From the IMG/VR virus record IMGVR_UViG_3300047470_000212, positions 43,081 through 107,080 of that record: a stretch of 64,000 nt of DNA; one strand, written 5' to 3'. The notes under the pieces were generated by a model. That model ran no database searches and had not been told where the DNA came from. It was given only the letters and a program-made list of their open reading frames with translations. The DNA comes from a virus. Numbering within the stretch: the first letter of the stretch is position 1; each line of letters opens with the position of its first letter. This document shows, piece by piece, positions 58,663 to 64,000 of this stretch. A program made the position numbers and the translations under genes.

Positions 58663-58743
58663 ACGAAGGGGGTCGAACCCTCACGCCCCTCTCGGGACAC
58701 CGGGGTCACAGCCCGGCGCGGCTACCTTTTCGCCACGTTCACC
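58658..58743 (-). tRNA. tRNA-His (GTG) with long variable arm
   Basis: Acceptor GTGAACG/CGTTCAC with an added G(-1) opposite C73, the His identity pair. The anticodon loop is CTGTGAC (GTG) on a CCGGG/CCCGG stem. The T-arm is GAGGG-TTCGACC-CCCTT. The variable region is 17 bases with a GTCCC/GGGGC stem, which is class II-like and not expected for His. No CCA is encoded. Confidence 0.88.
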
Positions 58744-58782
58744 ATGCCCGGCCTTCAAGCGGTACCGGGAAACGCAGTTGAA

Positions 58783-59100
58783 CTAGGCGATCTTGCGCAC
58801 CGAAGCCCTGAAGATTGCGTTGACGGTACCGCCCGAGACGTGCAGCCGGATGTACCGGGCAGCCGGGTTGACCACAGCGTTGTTCTGGAGGCTGTTCATC
58901 GGAGTGATGGGACCGCTGGGGTACATCGGGGCGGCGCCGTCGAGCGACTCCTCGAAGCCGACCGAGCCACCGCCGAAGATGAAGTACGAGAGACGGGCGG
59001 ACAGCATGCTGCTGGTATCCACCCACTCCCCGATGTAGGTACCCGTGCTGTCGAGCGTGGTGTCGACCTCGATGGGGAGGTCAGGACGCTTGAATGACAT
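58783..59100 (-). CDS. Small beta-rich virion-type protein
   Basis: A 105-residue protein: LPIEVDTTLDSTGTYIGEWVDTSSMLSARLSYFIFGGGSVGFEES and RYIRLHVSGGTVNAIFRASV (in outline) suggest a jelly-roll or Ig-type fold of a decoration or tail accessory protein. It stands alone among tRNA genes. Confidence 0.6.
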   Translation of the reverse strand: MSFKRPDLPIEVDTTLDSTGTYIGEWVDTSSMLSARLSYFIFGGGSVGFEESLDGAAPMYPSGPITPMNSLQNNAVVNPAARYIRLHVSGGTVNAIFRASVRKIA

Positions 59101-59204
59101 TCTGTGCCCTTCTTGCTGAACGTTAACCCGGCTGGTTATCGCGGAGCCGGAAGCGCGGGCGGATGAGTTTATACGGATGGACTAAGTACGCCATTCAGTC
59201 CGCG

Positions 59205-59277
59205 CTCCCCGACCTGGACTCGAACCAGGAACCAACGGATTAACAGTCCGTTGCTCTGCCAATTGAGCTATCGGGGA
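59205..59277 (-). tRNA. tRNA-Asn (GTT)
   Basis: Cloverleaf with acceptor TCCCCGA/TCGGGGA, D-arm GCTC...GAGC with TTGGC, anticodon loop CTGTTAA, and T-loop TTCGAGT. All canonical features are present. Confidence 0.95.
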
Positions 59278-59282
59278 TTGCG

Positions 59283-59363
59283 TACCCAAGGTGGGACTTG
59301 AACCCACACGCCTTTCGGCGCCGCTTTTGAGGCGGCTGACTGTGCCAATTCGTCTACTCGGGC
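59283..59363 (-). tRNA. tRNA-Leu (CAA)
   Basis: Class II tRNA: acceptor GCCCGAG/CTTGGGT, anticodon stem GCCGC/GCGGC with loop CTCAAAA (CAA, reads TTG), variable arm GCCGAAAGGC, T-loop TTCAAGT. It supports reading of TTG codons, which are rare in a GC-rich host. Confidence 0.92.
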
Positions 59364-59367
59364 TGGC

Positions 59368-59406
59368 GCCGGACGGCTCCCGGTCTGCCCCAGGTCACCG
59401 TCCGGC
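59368..59406 (-). terminator. Hairpin between the lysin gene and tRNA-Leu
   Basis: GCCGGACGG (59368-59376) pairs with CCGTCCGGC (59398-59406). It ends 5 bases before the tRNA 5' end, so it could be a terminator or a processing signal. Confidence 0.6.
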
Positions 59407-59422
59407 CTTTCCTACGTGAATC

Positions 59423-59914
59423 CTACTTCACGGTGTAGCGACCGTAGTAAACGGACTTCGTCCAGGGCTTGTAGTAGTTGACTCCCTTACCGGGCCGCTC
59501 GGTTTCCAGCCAGGTGTGGGAATTGACGTAGATACCGACGTGGTAGACGTAGCCGTGGGAGTCGTGCGCGAAGACGAGGTCCCCGGTCTTGGGGGTCTTG
59601 ACGTGCACGCTCTTGCGGTACTGGTCGTTGGCGACCCGGGGGATGCTCTTCCCGAGGCGCTTGAATGTGTACTGGGTGAATCCAGAGCAGTCGAAACCTC
59701 TGGACGGTGAGGAACCTCCCCACACGTACCGGACGCCTATGTATTTGGCGCCCTGCTTCACGATTTTCGTTCCGGACGACGTCGTGGTGGTGGCGTGGGC
59801 CGGGGCCGAGACGTTCGTGGAGGCGGCCGGGGTATTTGCCTGCGCGCTTGATGTAGCGAGCGGGGAAATAGCCAGGGCGCCAGCGAGCAGAAGTCCAGCG
59901 ATGCTCTTATTCAT
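59423..59914 (-). CDS. Secreted NlpC/P60 endopeptidase (endolysin candidate)
   Basis: A 163-residue protein. Signal peptide MNKSIAGLLLAGALAISPLA with likely cleavage after the following TSSAQA, a Thr/Ala linker, then NlpC/P60: YVWGGSSPSRGFDCSGFTQYT (Cys), YVYHVGIYV (His). It closely resembles the NlpC domain of the tape measure. A Sec-exported lysin or a host-wall modifying enzyme. ATG 59914 follows GGAGTGCTGTC. Confidence 0.88.
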   Translation of the reverse strand: MNKSIAGLLLAGALAISPLATSSAQANTPAASTNVSAPAHATTTTSSGTKIVKQGAKYIGVRYVWGGSSPSRGFDCSGFTQYTFKRLGKSIPRVANDQYRKSVHVKTPKTGDLVFAHDSHGYVYHVGIYVNSHTWLETERPGKGVNYYKPWTKSVYYGRYTVK

Positions 59915-60079
59915 GACAGCACTCCGCACGCCTGCGAGATTAGGTGACGGGCTCGGGATAAGTGCCTTTCCCTACCACAAATGACTCTGCGGATTCGCCC
60001 CAAAAGATTCGGTCTCCCGCCCCTGTTCAGGGTTGAGTTCAGGATTTGTCCAGGAACAGGGCTAAGCGTCTGGACAAAG

Positions 60080-60152
60080 TGGCCCCCCTTGGAATCGCAC
60101 CAAGATCTCCCGCTTTTCAGGCGGGCGCATTAACTGTCTCTGCCAAAGGGCC
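60080..60152 (-). tRNA. tRNA-Phe (GAA), degenerate elbow
   Basis: Acceptor GGCCCTT/GGGGGCC, anticodon stem CCCGC/GCGGG with loop CTGAAAA (GAA), T-stem CTTGG/CCAAG. The T-loop reads TGCGATT, with G in place of T55, and the D-loop lacks the usual GG. The normal G18-Psi55 contact is thus lost. It may be decaying or specialised. Confidence 0.8.
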
Positions 60153-60157
60153 GGGAG

Positions 60158-60231
60158 TCTGGACGGCAGGATTCGAACCTGCGACCCCTCGCATCCAAAG
60201 CGAGCGCGCTACCGGGCTGCGCTACGTCCAG
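60158..60231 (-). tRNA. tRNA-Pro (TGG)
   Basis: Acceptor CTGGACG/CGTCCAG, D-arm GCGCAGCCCGGTAGCGC, anticodon stem CTCGC/GCGAG with loop TTTGGAT (TGG), T-loop TTCGAAT. Canonical. Confidence 0.94.
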
Positions 60232-60246
60232 AAGTTGATGTCTTCG

Positions 60247-60277
60247 ACACTACTGTATCAGGGGTACGGCATGTCAA
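60247..60277 (-). promoter_or_regulatory. Possible promoter of the tRNA-Pro/Phe pair
   Basis: Minus-strand TTGACA and TAGTGT with a long 19-base spacer, ~15 bases upstream of tRNA-Pro. Confidence 0.4.
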
Positions 60278-60366
60278 CCCTTAACCGCAAACTGCTTGCG
60301 CCACGAGGGAGAAGGGTTCCCCGCCGGGTCTTACGCGGTCGCGCTCAGATGGCGACGGCAGCCCGG

Positions 60367-60486
60367 TTAGGCGGGGAACGGGAAGCGGCCGAGGCGGAAC
60401 GCCTGCGAGGCCGTGACGAACGCGGGCATGCCAGCCAGCGGGAGGTGGTTCCCCCGGCTCGGCAGTCGCTCGCTCGTCGTGTTCAT
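60367..60486 (-). CDS. 39-residue small ORF
   Basis: The frame starts MNTTSERLPSRGNHLPLAGM and is basic and Phe/Pro-rich at the end. AAGGATCT is placed before the ATG. Upstream lies GGAAGCGATTAC (60520-60531), the same box as in two other leftward promoters. Real coding is plausible but unproven. I see nothing else in 60287-60366. Confidence 0.4.
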   Translation of the reverse strand: MNTTSERLPSRGNHLPLAGMPAFVTASQAFRLGRFPFPA

Positions 60487-60589
60487 AGATCCTTTGTACC
60501 GGATCCCGACTACGGCTTTGTAATCGCTTCCGGCCACTGCCTGGAAGCCTCGTGCGGGGGTGGGGGGTAGGACACTGTCCGGGAACGCC

Positions 60590-60625
60590 GAAGGGGCCGG
60601 GGGGATGTTATCCCTCGGCCCCTTC
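60590..60625 (-). terminator. Terminator after the Lsr2-like gene
   Basis: GAAGGGGCCGGGGGGA pairs with TCCCTCGGCCCCTTC around a short loop, ~30 bases beyond the stop. Confidence 0.8.
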
Positions 60626-60651
60626 TCGGGTGCAGGTCAGCTCACGTCAGC

Positions 60652-61017
60652 TCACTTGTGCGCGTCCTCAAACTCGCGGAGCAGGTCCTCCGGCAGTCGG
60701 CCGGTGTGGGACACGTCGCGCCCCTGCTCCTGCAACCACTTGCGGACGTCCGCCGTGGTGAAGGCGCCCCTCTTGCCCTTGATCGCCCTGCGCACCTGCG
60801 TACCCGTGCGCTTCTGCGTGTCGCTTGCGATCGAGGTGAAGGGCTCCAGCACCTCATGCATGTGGTCGATGTGCTCCTGGCACAGGTCCATCAGGTAGCG
60901 GGTGGTCCCGACGGTGATCGGGGTGGCCTCGTTGTTCGGCACATCCTGCCCGCAAGCTACCTTTTCGCGCTTCCGAGTGACCTTGAAGTCGCACTTCTTC
61001 ATCACTACGTCTGCCAT
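60652..61017 (-). CDS. Lsr2-like DNA-binding protein
   Basis: A 121-residue protein. The C-terminal ADVRKWLQEQGRDVSHTGRLPEDLLREFEDAHK (in outline) matches the Lsr2 AT-rich-DNA-binding domain (VRxWAxxxGxxVSxRGRIP), with TGR in place of RGR. The N-terminal half has Cys residues (KKCDF, VACGQD, DLCQEH) and may bind zinc instead of the usual dimerisation fold. It may counter host Lsr2 silencing or regulate phage AT-rich sites. AAGGAG precedes ATG 61017. Confidence 0.8.
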   Translation of the reverse strand: MADVVMKKCDFKVTRKREKVACGQDVPNNEATPITVGTTRYLMDLCQEHIDHMHEVLEPFTSIASDTQKRTGTQVRRAIKGKRGAFTTADVRKWLQEQGRDVSHTGRLPEDLLREFEDAHK

Positions 61018-61138
61018 CGATAACTCCTTAACAACGCGACCCCCGTAGTGCGCCGCACAGCTTTCATTTGACGTCAACCATACTGCTAGTGCAGTACGGC
61101 ATCTGTCAAGCGATTCCAGTGTGGCGCTCGACAAGCCG

Positions 61139-62062
61139 TTACCTGAAGGTCCTACCCAGAAGAGACTCAACCGGCTGGAAAACCCCACCCAAGAGGCTCT
61201 CCGTGTCGCGTCGGCCCGCGTTCACCGGAGGACGGGTCGTAGCAGTAGGACTGGGCGTCACCATAGGGCGAGTCAGCGTCGTAACCGGGGCGGTAGAGGG
61301 GGTGGGAGGGGTGTCTTCCCTGCGGTGCCTTCCCCTGTAGTGGTGCCCCTTGTGCTCCTCCGCGAGGTGGTGGCGCTTGTGCCGGGGGTGGTCAGGCTTC
61401 TTGTGGTTCTGGGCGTCCGGAATACCGCCCCGGGCGCTGTTGGGGTTCACAGTGGGGAGCTGAGCGGGCGCTTGGACGACCGTCGGCGTGGTGACTGGGG
61501 CCGGAGTCTGAGACGGCGACTCCTCGGCGGCGAGGTCCGTCTGCTCCACCGTGGGCTTGCGATGTTCCCTGGCCTCATCGACGGCGTACGCCGCGACGCC
61601 GATGGCGAACGGAGTCGCCACAGCAGCCACCACGGTGACCATGGCCCGAGACATCACGCGCTGCCGGGCCGTGGGTGCACGACGGTGGGAGACCCTCTTC
61701 CTCTCAGGTTCCGGCGCAGGTTCCGGCGTGGGGCAGCAGGACTGCGCGTCGTCGCAGCGCCAGAAGCCCATCTCCTGCCGTTCCTCGATCCAGCCGAAGC
61801 ACAGCTCGCCTTCGTCGACCATCTTGAGGAGTACGGCTTCTATCTGTCCTTCCGCAGTGTCTTCGAAGGGATCTGCCAGGCCGTAGAAGTCGGGGATGGA
61901 CCCCTCGTGAGGCACGTCCTCCTTGTCTCGAAGGTGCGGTGCCCCCGCTTCTTCTTTGGGCTTCTCCTGGGAGGCGCCGTTGCCCCCCAGGAACTGACGA
62001 CGCAGTCCTCGGACGTCCTGATTCCCTGTGTCGTCCGCACCGTCGCGCCTGATCGTGTTCAT
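61139..62062 (-). CDS. Single-pass membrane protein with Pro/Thr-rich exterior
   Basis: The protein has 307 residues. The N-terminal ~110 residues are cytoplasmic, with a Cys-containing segment (FWRCDDAQSCCP). A transmembrane helix follows (~138-160, MVTVVAAVATPFAIGVAAYAV), then a disordered Pro/Thr/His-rich tail. Possibly a host-surface or exclusion protein. Its leader (62063-62230) is highly structured. Confidence 0.65.
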   Translation of the reverse strand: MNTIRRDGADDTGNQDVRGLRRQFLGGNGASQEKPKEEAGAPHLRDKEDVPHEGSIPDFYGLADPFEDTAEGQIEAVLLKMVDEGELCFGWIEERQEMGFWRCDDAQSCCPTPEPAPEPERKRVSHRRAPTARQRVMSRAMVTVVAAVATPFAIGVAAYAVDEAREHRKPTVEQTDLAAEESPSQTPAPVTTPTVVQAPAQLPTVNPNSARGGIPDAQNHKKPDHPRHKRHHLAEEHKGHHYRGRHRREDTPPTPSTAPVTTLTRPMVTPSPTATTRPPVNAGRRDTESLLGGVFQPVESLLGRTFR

Positions 62063-62088
62063 TGTCGTTACGTAACCCCTCCTACCGG

Positions 62089-62130
62089 ACGCACGCAGGC
62101 CGATGTAGCTGGGGACGCGCCTGCGTGCGT
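62089..62130. repeat. 11-bp inverted repeat in the leader of the membrane protein gene
   Basis: ACGCACGCAGG (62089-62099) and CCTGCGTGCGT (62120-62130) are perfect complements with a 20-base loop. Confidence 0.75.
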
Positions 62131-62159
62131 GATCTTCACGTGAGGCTGGTGTTTCAGCG

Positions 62160-62222
62160 GATCACACAGGCGCAGATAGGCCGAAACCCGTACGAGCAGC
62201 AGGGCTGCACGGGTGTGTGATC
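62160..62222. ncRNA. Candidate structured RNA/leader element
   Basis: Three stems stack on one side without gaps: GATCACAC/GTGTGATC, ACCCGT/ACGGGT and GCAGC/GCTGC with an AGG loop. Bulges of 18 and 4 bases lie only on the other side. It lies ~100 bases upstream of the membrane protein start. No known riboswitch is recognised. The rest of the 62063-62556 gap has no convincing gene. Confidence 0.45.
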
Positions 62223-62490
62223 TGTGGGGAACCAGTGAACGGAACGTATCACCGAGGGGTCGTTTCGACTACGGCTGTCCAGGCTTCCGCAACGCGGTTG
62301 CTTTACTTTTCAAGGGCCCACATGGGCATCTCTTTGCCTTACGGAGCACAACTCATGACCATTACCGCTGGTTACCGCCGGGTGGCCAGAGTGTGAAGGT
62401 TTCGTCAAGGTGGCGTAAGTCACAGCCACGTTTCTGTCGCTTGACCGAAATCTGGACGCCAGTTGTCAAGCTATCACCGTGCAGAACTTG

Positions 62491-62520
62491 ACCCCGCCAC
62501 GGGATGCCGTAACGGGGTCG
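62491..62520 (-). terminator. Terminator after the polynucleotide kinase gene
   Basis: GACCCCG...CGGGGTC with partial inner pairing, ~40 bases beyond the stop. There is no clear T-tract. Confidence 0.55.
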
Positions 62521-62556
62521 TATGTCAATTACTTTGCCTATGAGGCAAGTATGAGG

Positions 62557-63429
62557 TTAGAAGTCGCCCGGGGCAACCTGAAGGCAGGTCAGGCCGAGGT
62601 TGTTCCGCCACATATCGACGACCTGGTTGCGGTCGTCGAGCACGAAGCGGACGTTGTAGAACGGCTCGACCTTCCCTCGGTAGATCTCTTCCTTCACGAT
62701 GGCGTCCCTGCGGTTGTCACCGGCCGCCCGCATGTACAGGAACGCCTCCCGGGTCCACTTCCCCACGTGACGCTCCAGCCAGGCGCGCGTCTGCTCGTAG
62801 CAGGAGCCATCCCGGCCGGACAGGAACACGATCTCCACGCCCGAGTCGTCGAGGGTGTTTACCAGGTTCACGACATCCCTGATCGGCTCGTCCTCGCCGA
62901 CCTTGTCCCAGTCGAAGGGACCGCGCGAGACCATCTTGGCCAGCGTGCCGTCGATGTCGACCAGGACCGCGTCCTTAAGGGACGGGTCGTACTCAGGAGG
63001 CGCCACACGAGGCCGCAGGTACGTGTCGTACATCCGCTGGATGACCTTCTCTCCCACGCTCCGCTCGCGCAGCAGGTCGCGCTTGATGCAGGTCCGCAGC
63101 GGCACGTCAGTGAAGTCCTTGACGACGAACTGCACCCCGTAGTGCTCCGCGATGTCCCGCAGGTTCTTCTCGTGGACCGGGTTGAAGTTGGTGTCGTCCA
63201 CGATCACGCTGATGCCACGCACCAGCCAGGTATGAAGCAGCGCGTCCCGAGTCCGTACGACCTGCCGCTCGTTCTTTCCGTGCCAGCGCTCCGCGTGCAG
63301 CATCGCCCGCAGGTCGTCCTTGTTGATGCGGATCAGGGTGCCGGGGGCGGCCTTGAGGACCTGCTCCTTGGCCCAGGTGCTCTTGCCCGAGCCGGGCAGG
63401 CCCTTGGTCATGGTCAGGGTGGTGGTCAC
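62557..63429 (-). CDS. Polynucleotide kinase-phosphatase
   Basis: The protein has 290 residues. The kinase domain shows KGLPGSGKSTWAKE (P-loop), RINKDDLRAML and VDDTNFNP. The C-terminal HAD phosphatase shows LVDIDGTLAKM, FLSGRDG and FVLDDRNQVVDMWR. This is the T4 Pnkp arrangement, which repairs broken RNA or DNA ends. No RNA ligase is seen in the window. GTG 63429 has a strong AAGGAG site; an in-frame ATG at 63474, coupled to the previous gene, would add 15 residues with a Cys pair. CTTCATAC encodes LLHTWLVR. Confidence 0.9.
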   Translation of the reverse strand: MTTTLTMTKGLPGSGKSTWAKEQVLKAAPGTLIRINKDDLRAMLHAERWHGKNERQVVRTRDALLHTWLVRGISVIVDDTNFNPVHEKNLRDIAEHYGVQFVVKDFTDVPLRTCIKRDLLRERSVGEKVIQRMYDTYLRPRVAPPEYDPSLKDAVLVDIDGTLAKMVSRGPFDWDKVGEDEPIRDVVNLVNTLDDSGVEIVFLSGRDGSCYEQTRAWLERHVGKWTREAFLYMRAAGDNRRDAIVKEEIYRGKVEPFYNVRFVLDDRNQVVDMWRNNLGLTCLQVAPGDF

Positions 63430-63470
63430 AGGCTTCTCCTTGGGTCCGCAGCGGTTGCACTTGAGGTAGG

Positions 63471-63770
63471 TCATCGACAGCACCCGTCGCAGCCGTGGAC
63501 GCTCTCCCAGGCCGCCGCCTCGTCGCCGAGGAACAGCCGCTTGTATTCGAGGTCGTCCGGGTCGGGGTGGCCGATGCCGTGGGGGCAGGTCCGCTCCATC
63601 AGCGCCCGGTCGAACCGGAAGTGCTGGGGGAAGTCCTGCATGGTGTGGGAGGAGGGGTTGTGCACGGCGCAGTGGCGGCCGATGCAGTCCTTGCGAGGGT
63701 GGGCGAGGATCTCCTCCCCGCCCACCAGCTCGGCCCGCTCGAACCACCCTCCGAAGTCGAAGGGCACCAT
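63471..63770 (-). CDS. Cys/His-rich hypothetical protein
   Basis: A 99-residue protein. DCIGRHCAVHNPSSHTM, RTCPHGIGHPDPDD and GCDGCC suggest two zinc sites. The TGATG start overlap and ATGA end couple it to its neighbours. It resembles small Streptomyces and actinophage proteins of unknown role. Confidence 0.65.
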   Translation of the reverse strand: MVPFDFGGWFERAELVGGEEILAHPRKDCIGRHCAVHNPSSHTMQDFPQHFRFDRALMERTCPHGIGHPDPDDLEYKRLFLGDEAAAWESVHGCDGCCR

Positions 63771-63982
63771 CAGGCCACGTCCTCCGAGACCGCGTAGAAC
63801 GGCTTCTCGAACTCCGGCCGGACCCGCTTCCACAGCCGCGTCGAGACGTCCTTGCCGTCGTACAGACCGAACAGGACGTCCTTGTACGGGCTCGTCTGGG
63901 CCAGCAGGGCGAACTCCTTGCGGGCGTCCTTGTCCCACTCCGGCCGCCGCACGCGCTTCTTGATCCACTCGAACTCGTCCAC
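63770..63982 (-). CDS. Small charged protein at the window edge
   Basis: 70 residues from a GTG at 63982 (DEFEWIKKRVRRPEWDKDARK). The frame stays open to the window end, so the real start may lie outside. No family is recognised. Confidence 0.5.
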   Translation of the reverse strand: MDEFEWIKKRVRRPEWDKDARKEFALLAQTSPYKDVLFGLYDGKDVSTRLWKRVRPEFEKPFYAVSEDVA

Positions 63983-64000
63983 GGCGTCGGCCTTGACCCG

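Larger units (their letters stand above)
2103..63237. repeat. Dispersed octamer family CTTCATAY, 27 copies, all in coding frame
   Basis: Copies (positions of the 8-mer): minus strand 2103, 2891, 3630, 4517, 6923, 7294, 8903, 9636, 10417, 11715, 12125, 13707, 23989, 26722, 26904, 30737, 34856, 38179, 48087, 50335, 55232, 55549, 56215, 56990, 57521, 63230; plus strand 45123. Every copy lies on the coding strand and reads CTT CAT AYN, giving Leu-His-Thr (22 copies) or Leu-His-Ile (5 copies). Flanking bases are not conserved. Chance predicts about two copies on both strands in a 64-kb random sequence, and fewer at this GC content. Confidence 0.85.

Noticed and set aside
62213-62491. Rightward frame in the gap upstream of the membrane protein gene
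   Set aside because: No ribosome site and no domain pattern, and it runs through structured and terminator sequences.
2103-63237. Reading the octamer complement (GTATGAAG) as -10 elements or ATG-AAG starts on the opposite strand
   Set aside because: No -35 partner or ribosome site is conserved around the copies, and the antisense frames they open are not protein-like. The consistent feature is the sense-strand reading frame.
2103-63237. CRISPR array or tandem repeat interpretation of the octamers
   Set aside because: The spacing is irregular (about 0.2 to 10 kb), flanks are unrelated, and all copies lie in coding frames. There is no repeat-spacer structure anywhere in the window.

Overview
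The window is about 64 kb of a GC-rich bacteriophage genome. It is part of a larger genome, because genes are cut at both ends. The host is almost certainly an actinomycete, most likely Streptomyces. The reasons are the base composition, frequent GTG/TTG starts, an Lsr2-like protein, and a host-type Scr1-family/DUF397 regulator pair with small partner genes that are typical of Streptomyces chromosomes. The virion is a myovirus: there is a tail sheath, a T4 gp19-like tube, a gp25-like protein, a baseplate J-like protein and a gpD-like hub. Two integrases indicate a temperate phage or a recent temperate ancestor.

Most genes run leftward on the minus strand and are tightly packed, with ATGA/TGATG/GTGA overlaps. 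Read in transcription order from about 43.3 kb down, the late block is: PC4-like and zinc/HTH proteins, terminase large subunit, small structural proteins, portal, scaffold, major capsid, neck proteins, sheath, tube, tail assembly chaperone with a probable +1 frameshift, tape measure with two muralytic domains, hub and baseplate proteins, a 1452-residue spike-fibre fusion, gp25, baseplate J, tail tip and receptor-binding proteins, and two membrane (holin-like) proteins. From 13.1 kb to the left end comes replication: AT-hook protein, initiator with iteron-like repeats, DnaC-like loader, DnaB-like helicase, primase, HNH protein, SNF2-like helicase, MerR-like regulator, ssDNA-binding protein and family-A DNA polymerase.

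The 43.4-48.4 kb segment is the lysogeny/integration module. It holds a tyrosine integrase (minus), a large serine recombinase with an IS5-type C-terminal domain (plus), small rightward genes and strong hairpins. The 48.4-58 kb segment is accessory: KTSC protein, HicA-like protein, the Streptomyces-type regulator cluster, MazG-like hydrolase, permuted-papain protein and an HTH-metallophosphoesterase. From 58.4 to 60.2 kb there are five tRNA genes (His, Asn, Leu, Phe, Pro) around a secreted NlpC/P60 lysin. The right end holds an Lsr2-like protein, a membrane protein with a structured leader, and a polynucleotide kinase-phosphatase.

The most unusual signal is an AT-rich octamer, CTTCATAY, that occurs 27 times in the window. 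Every copy I found is on the coding strand, and every copy is in the same reading frame, where it encodes Leu-His-(Thr/Ile). Three copies lie in coupled micro-ORFs of 15, 19 and 28 codons squeezed between genes. I know of no described element with these properties. Counts come from reading by eye and should be recomputed.
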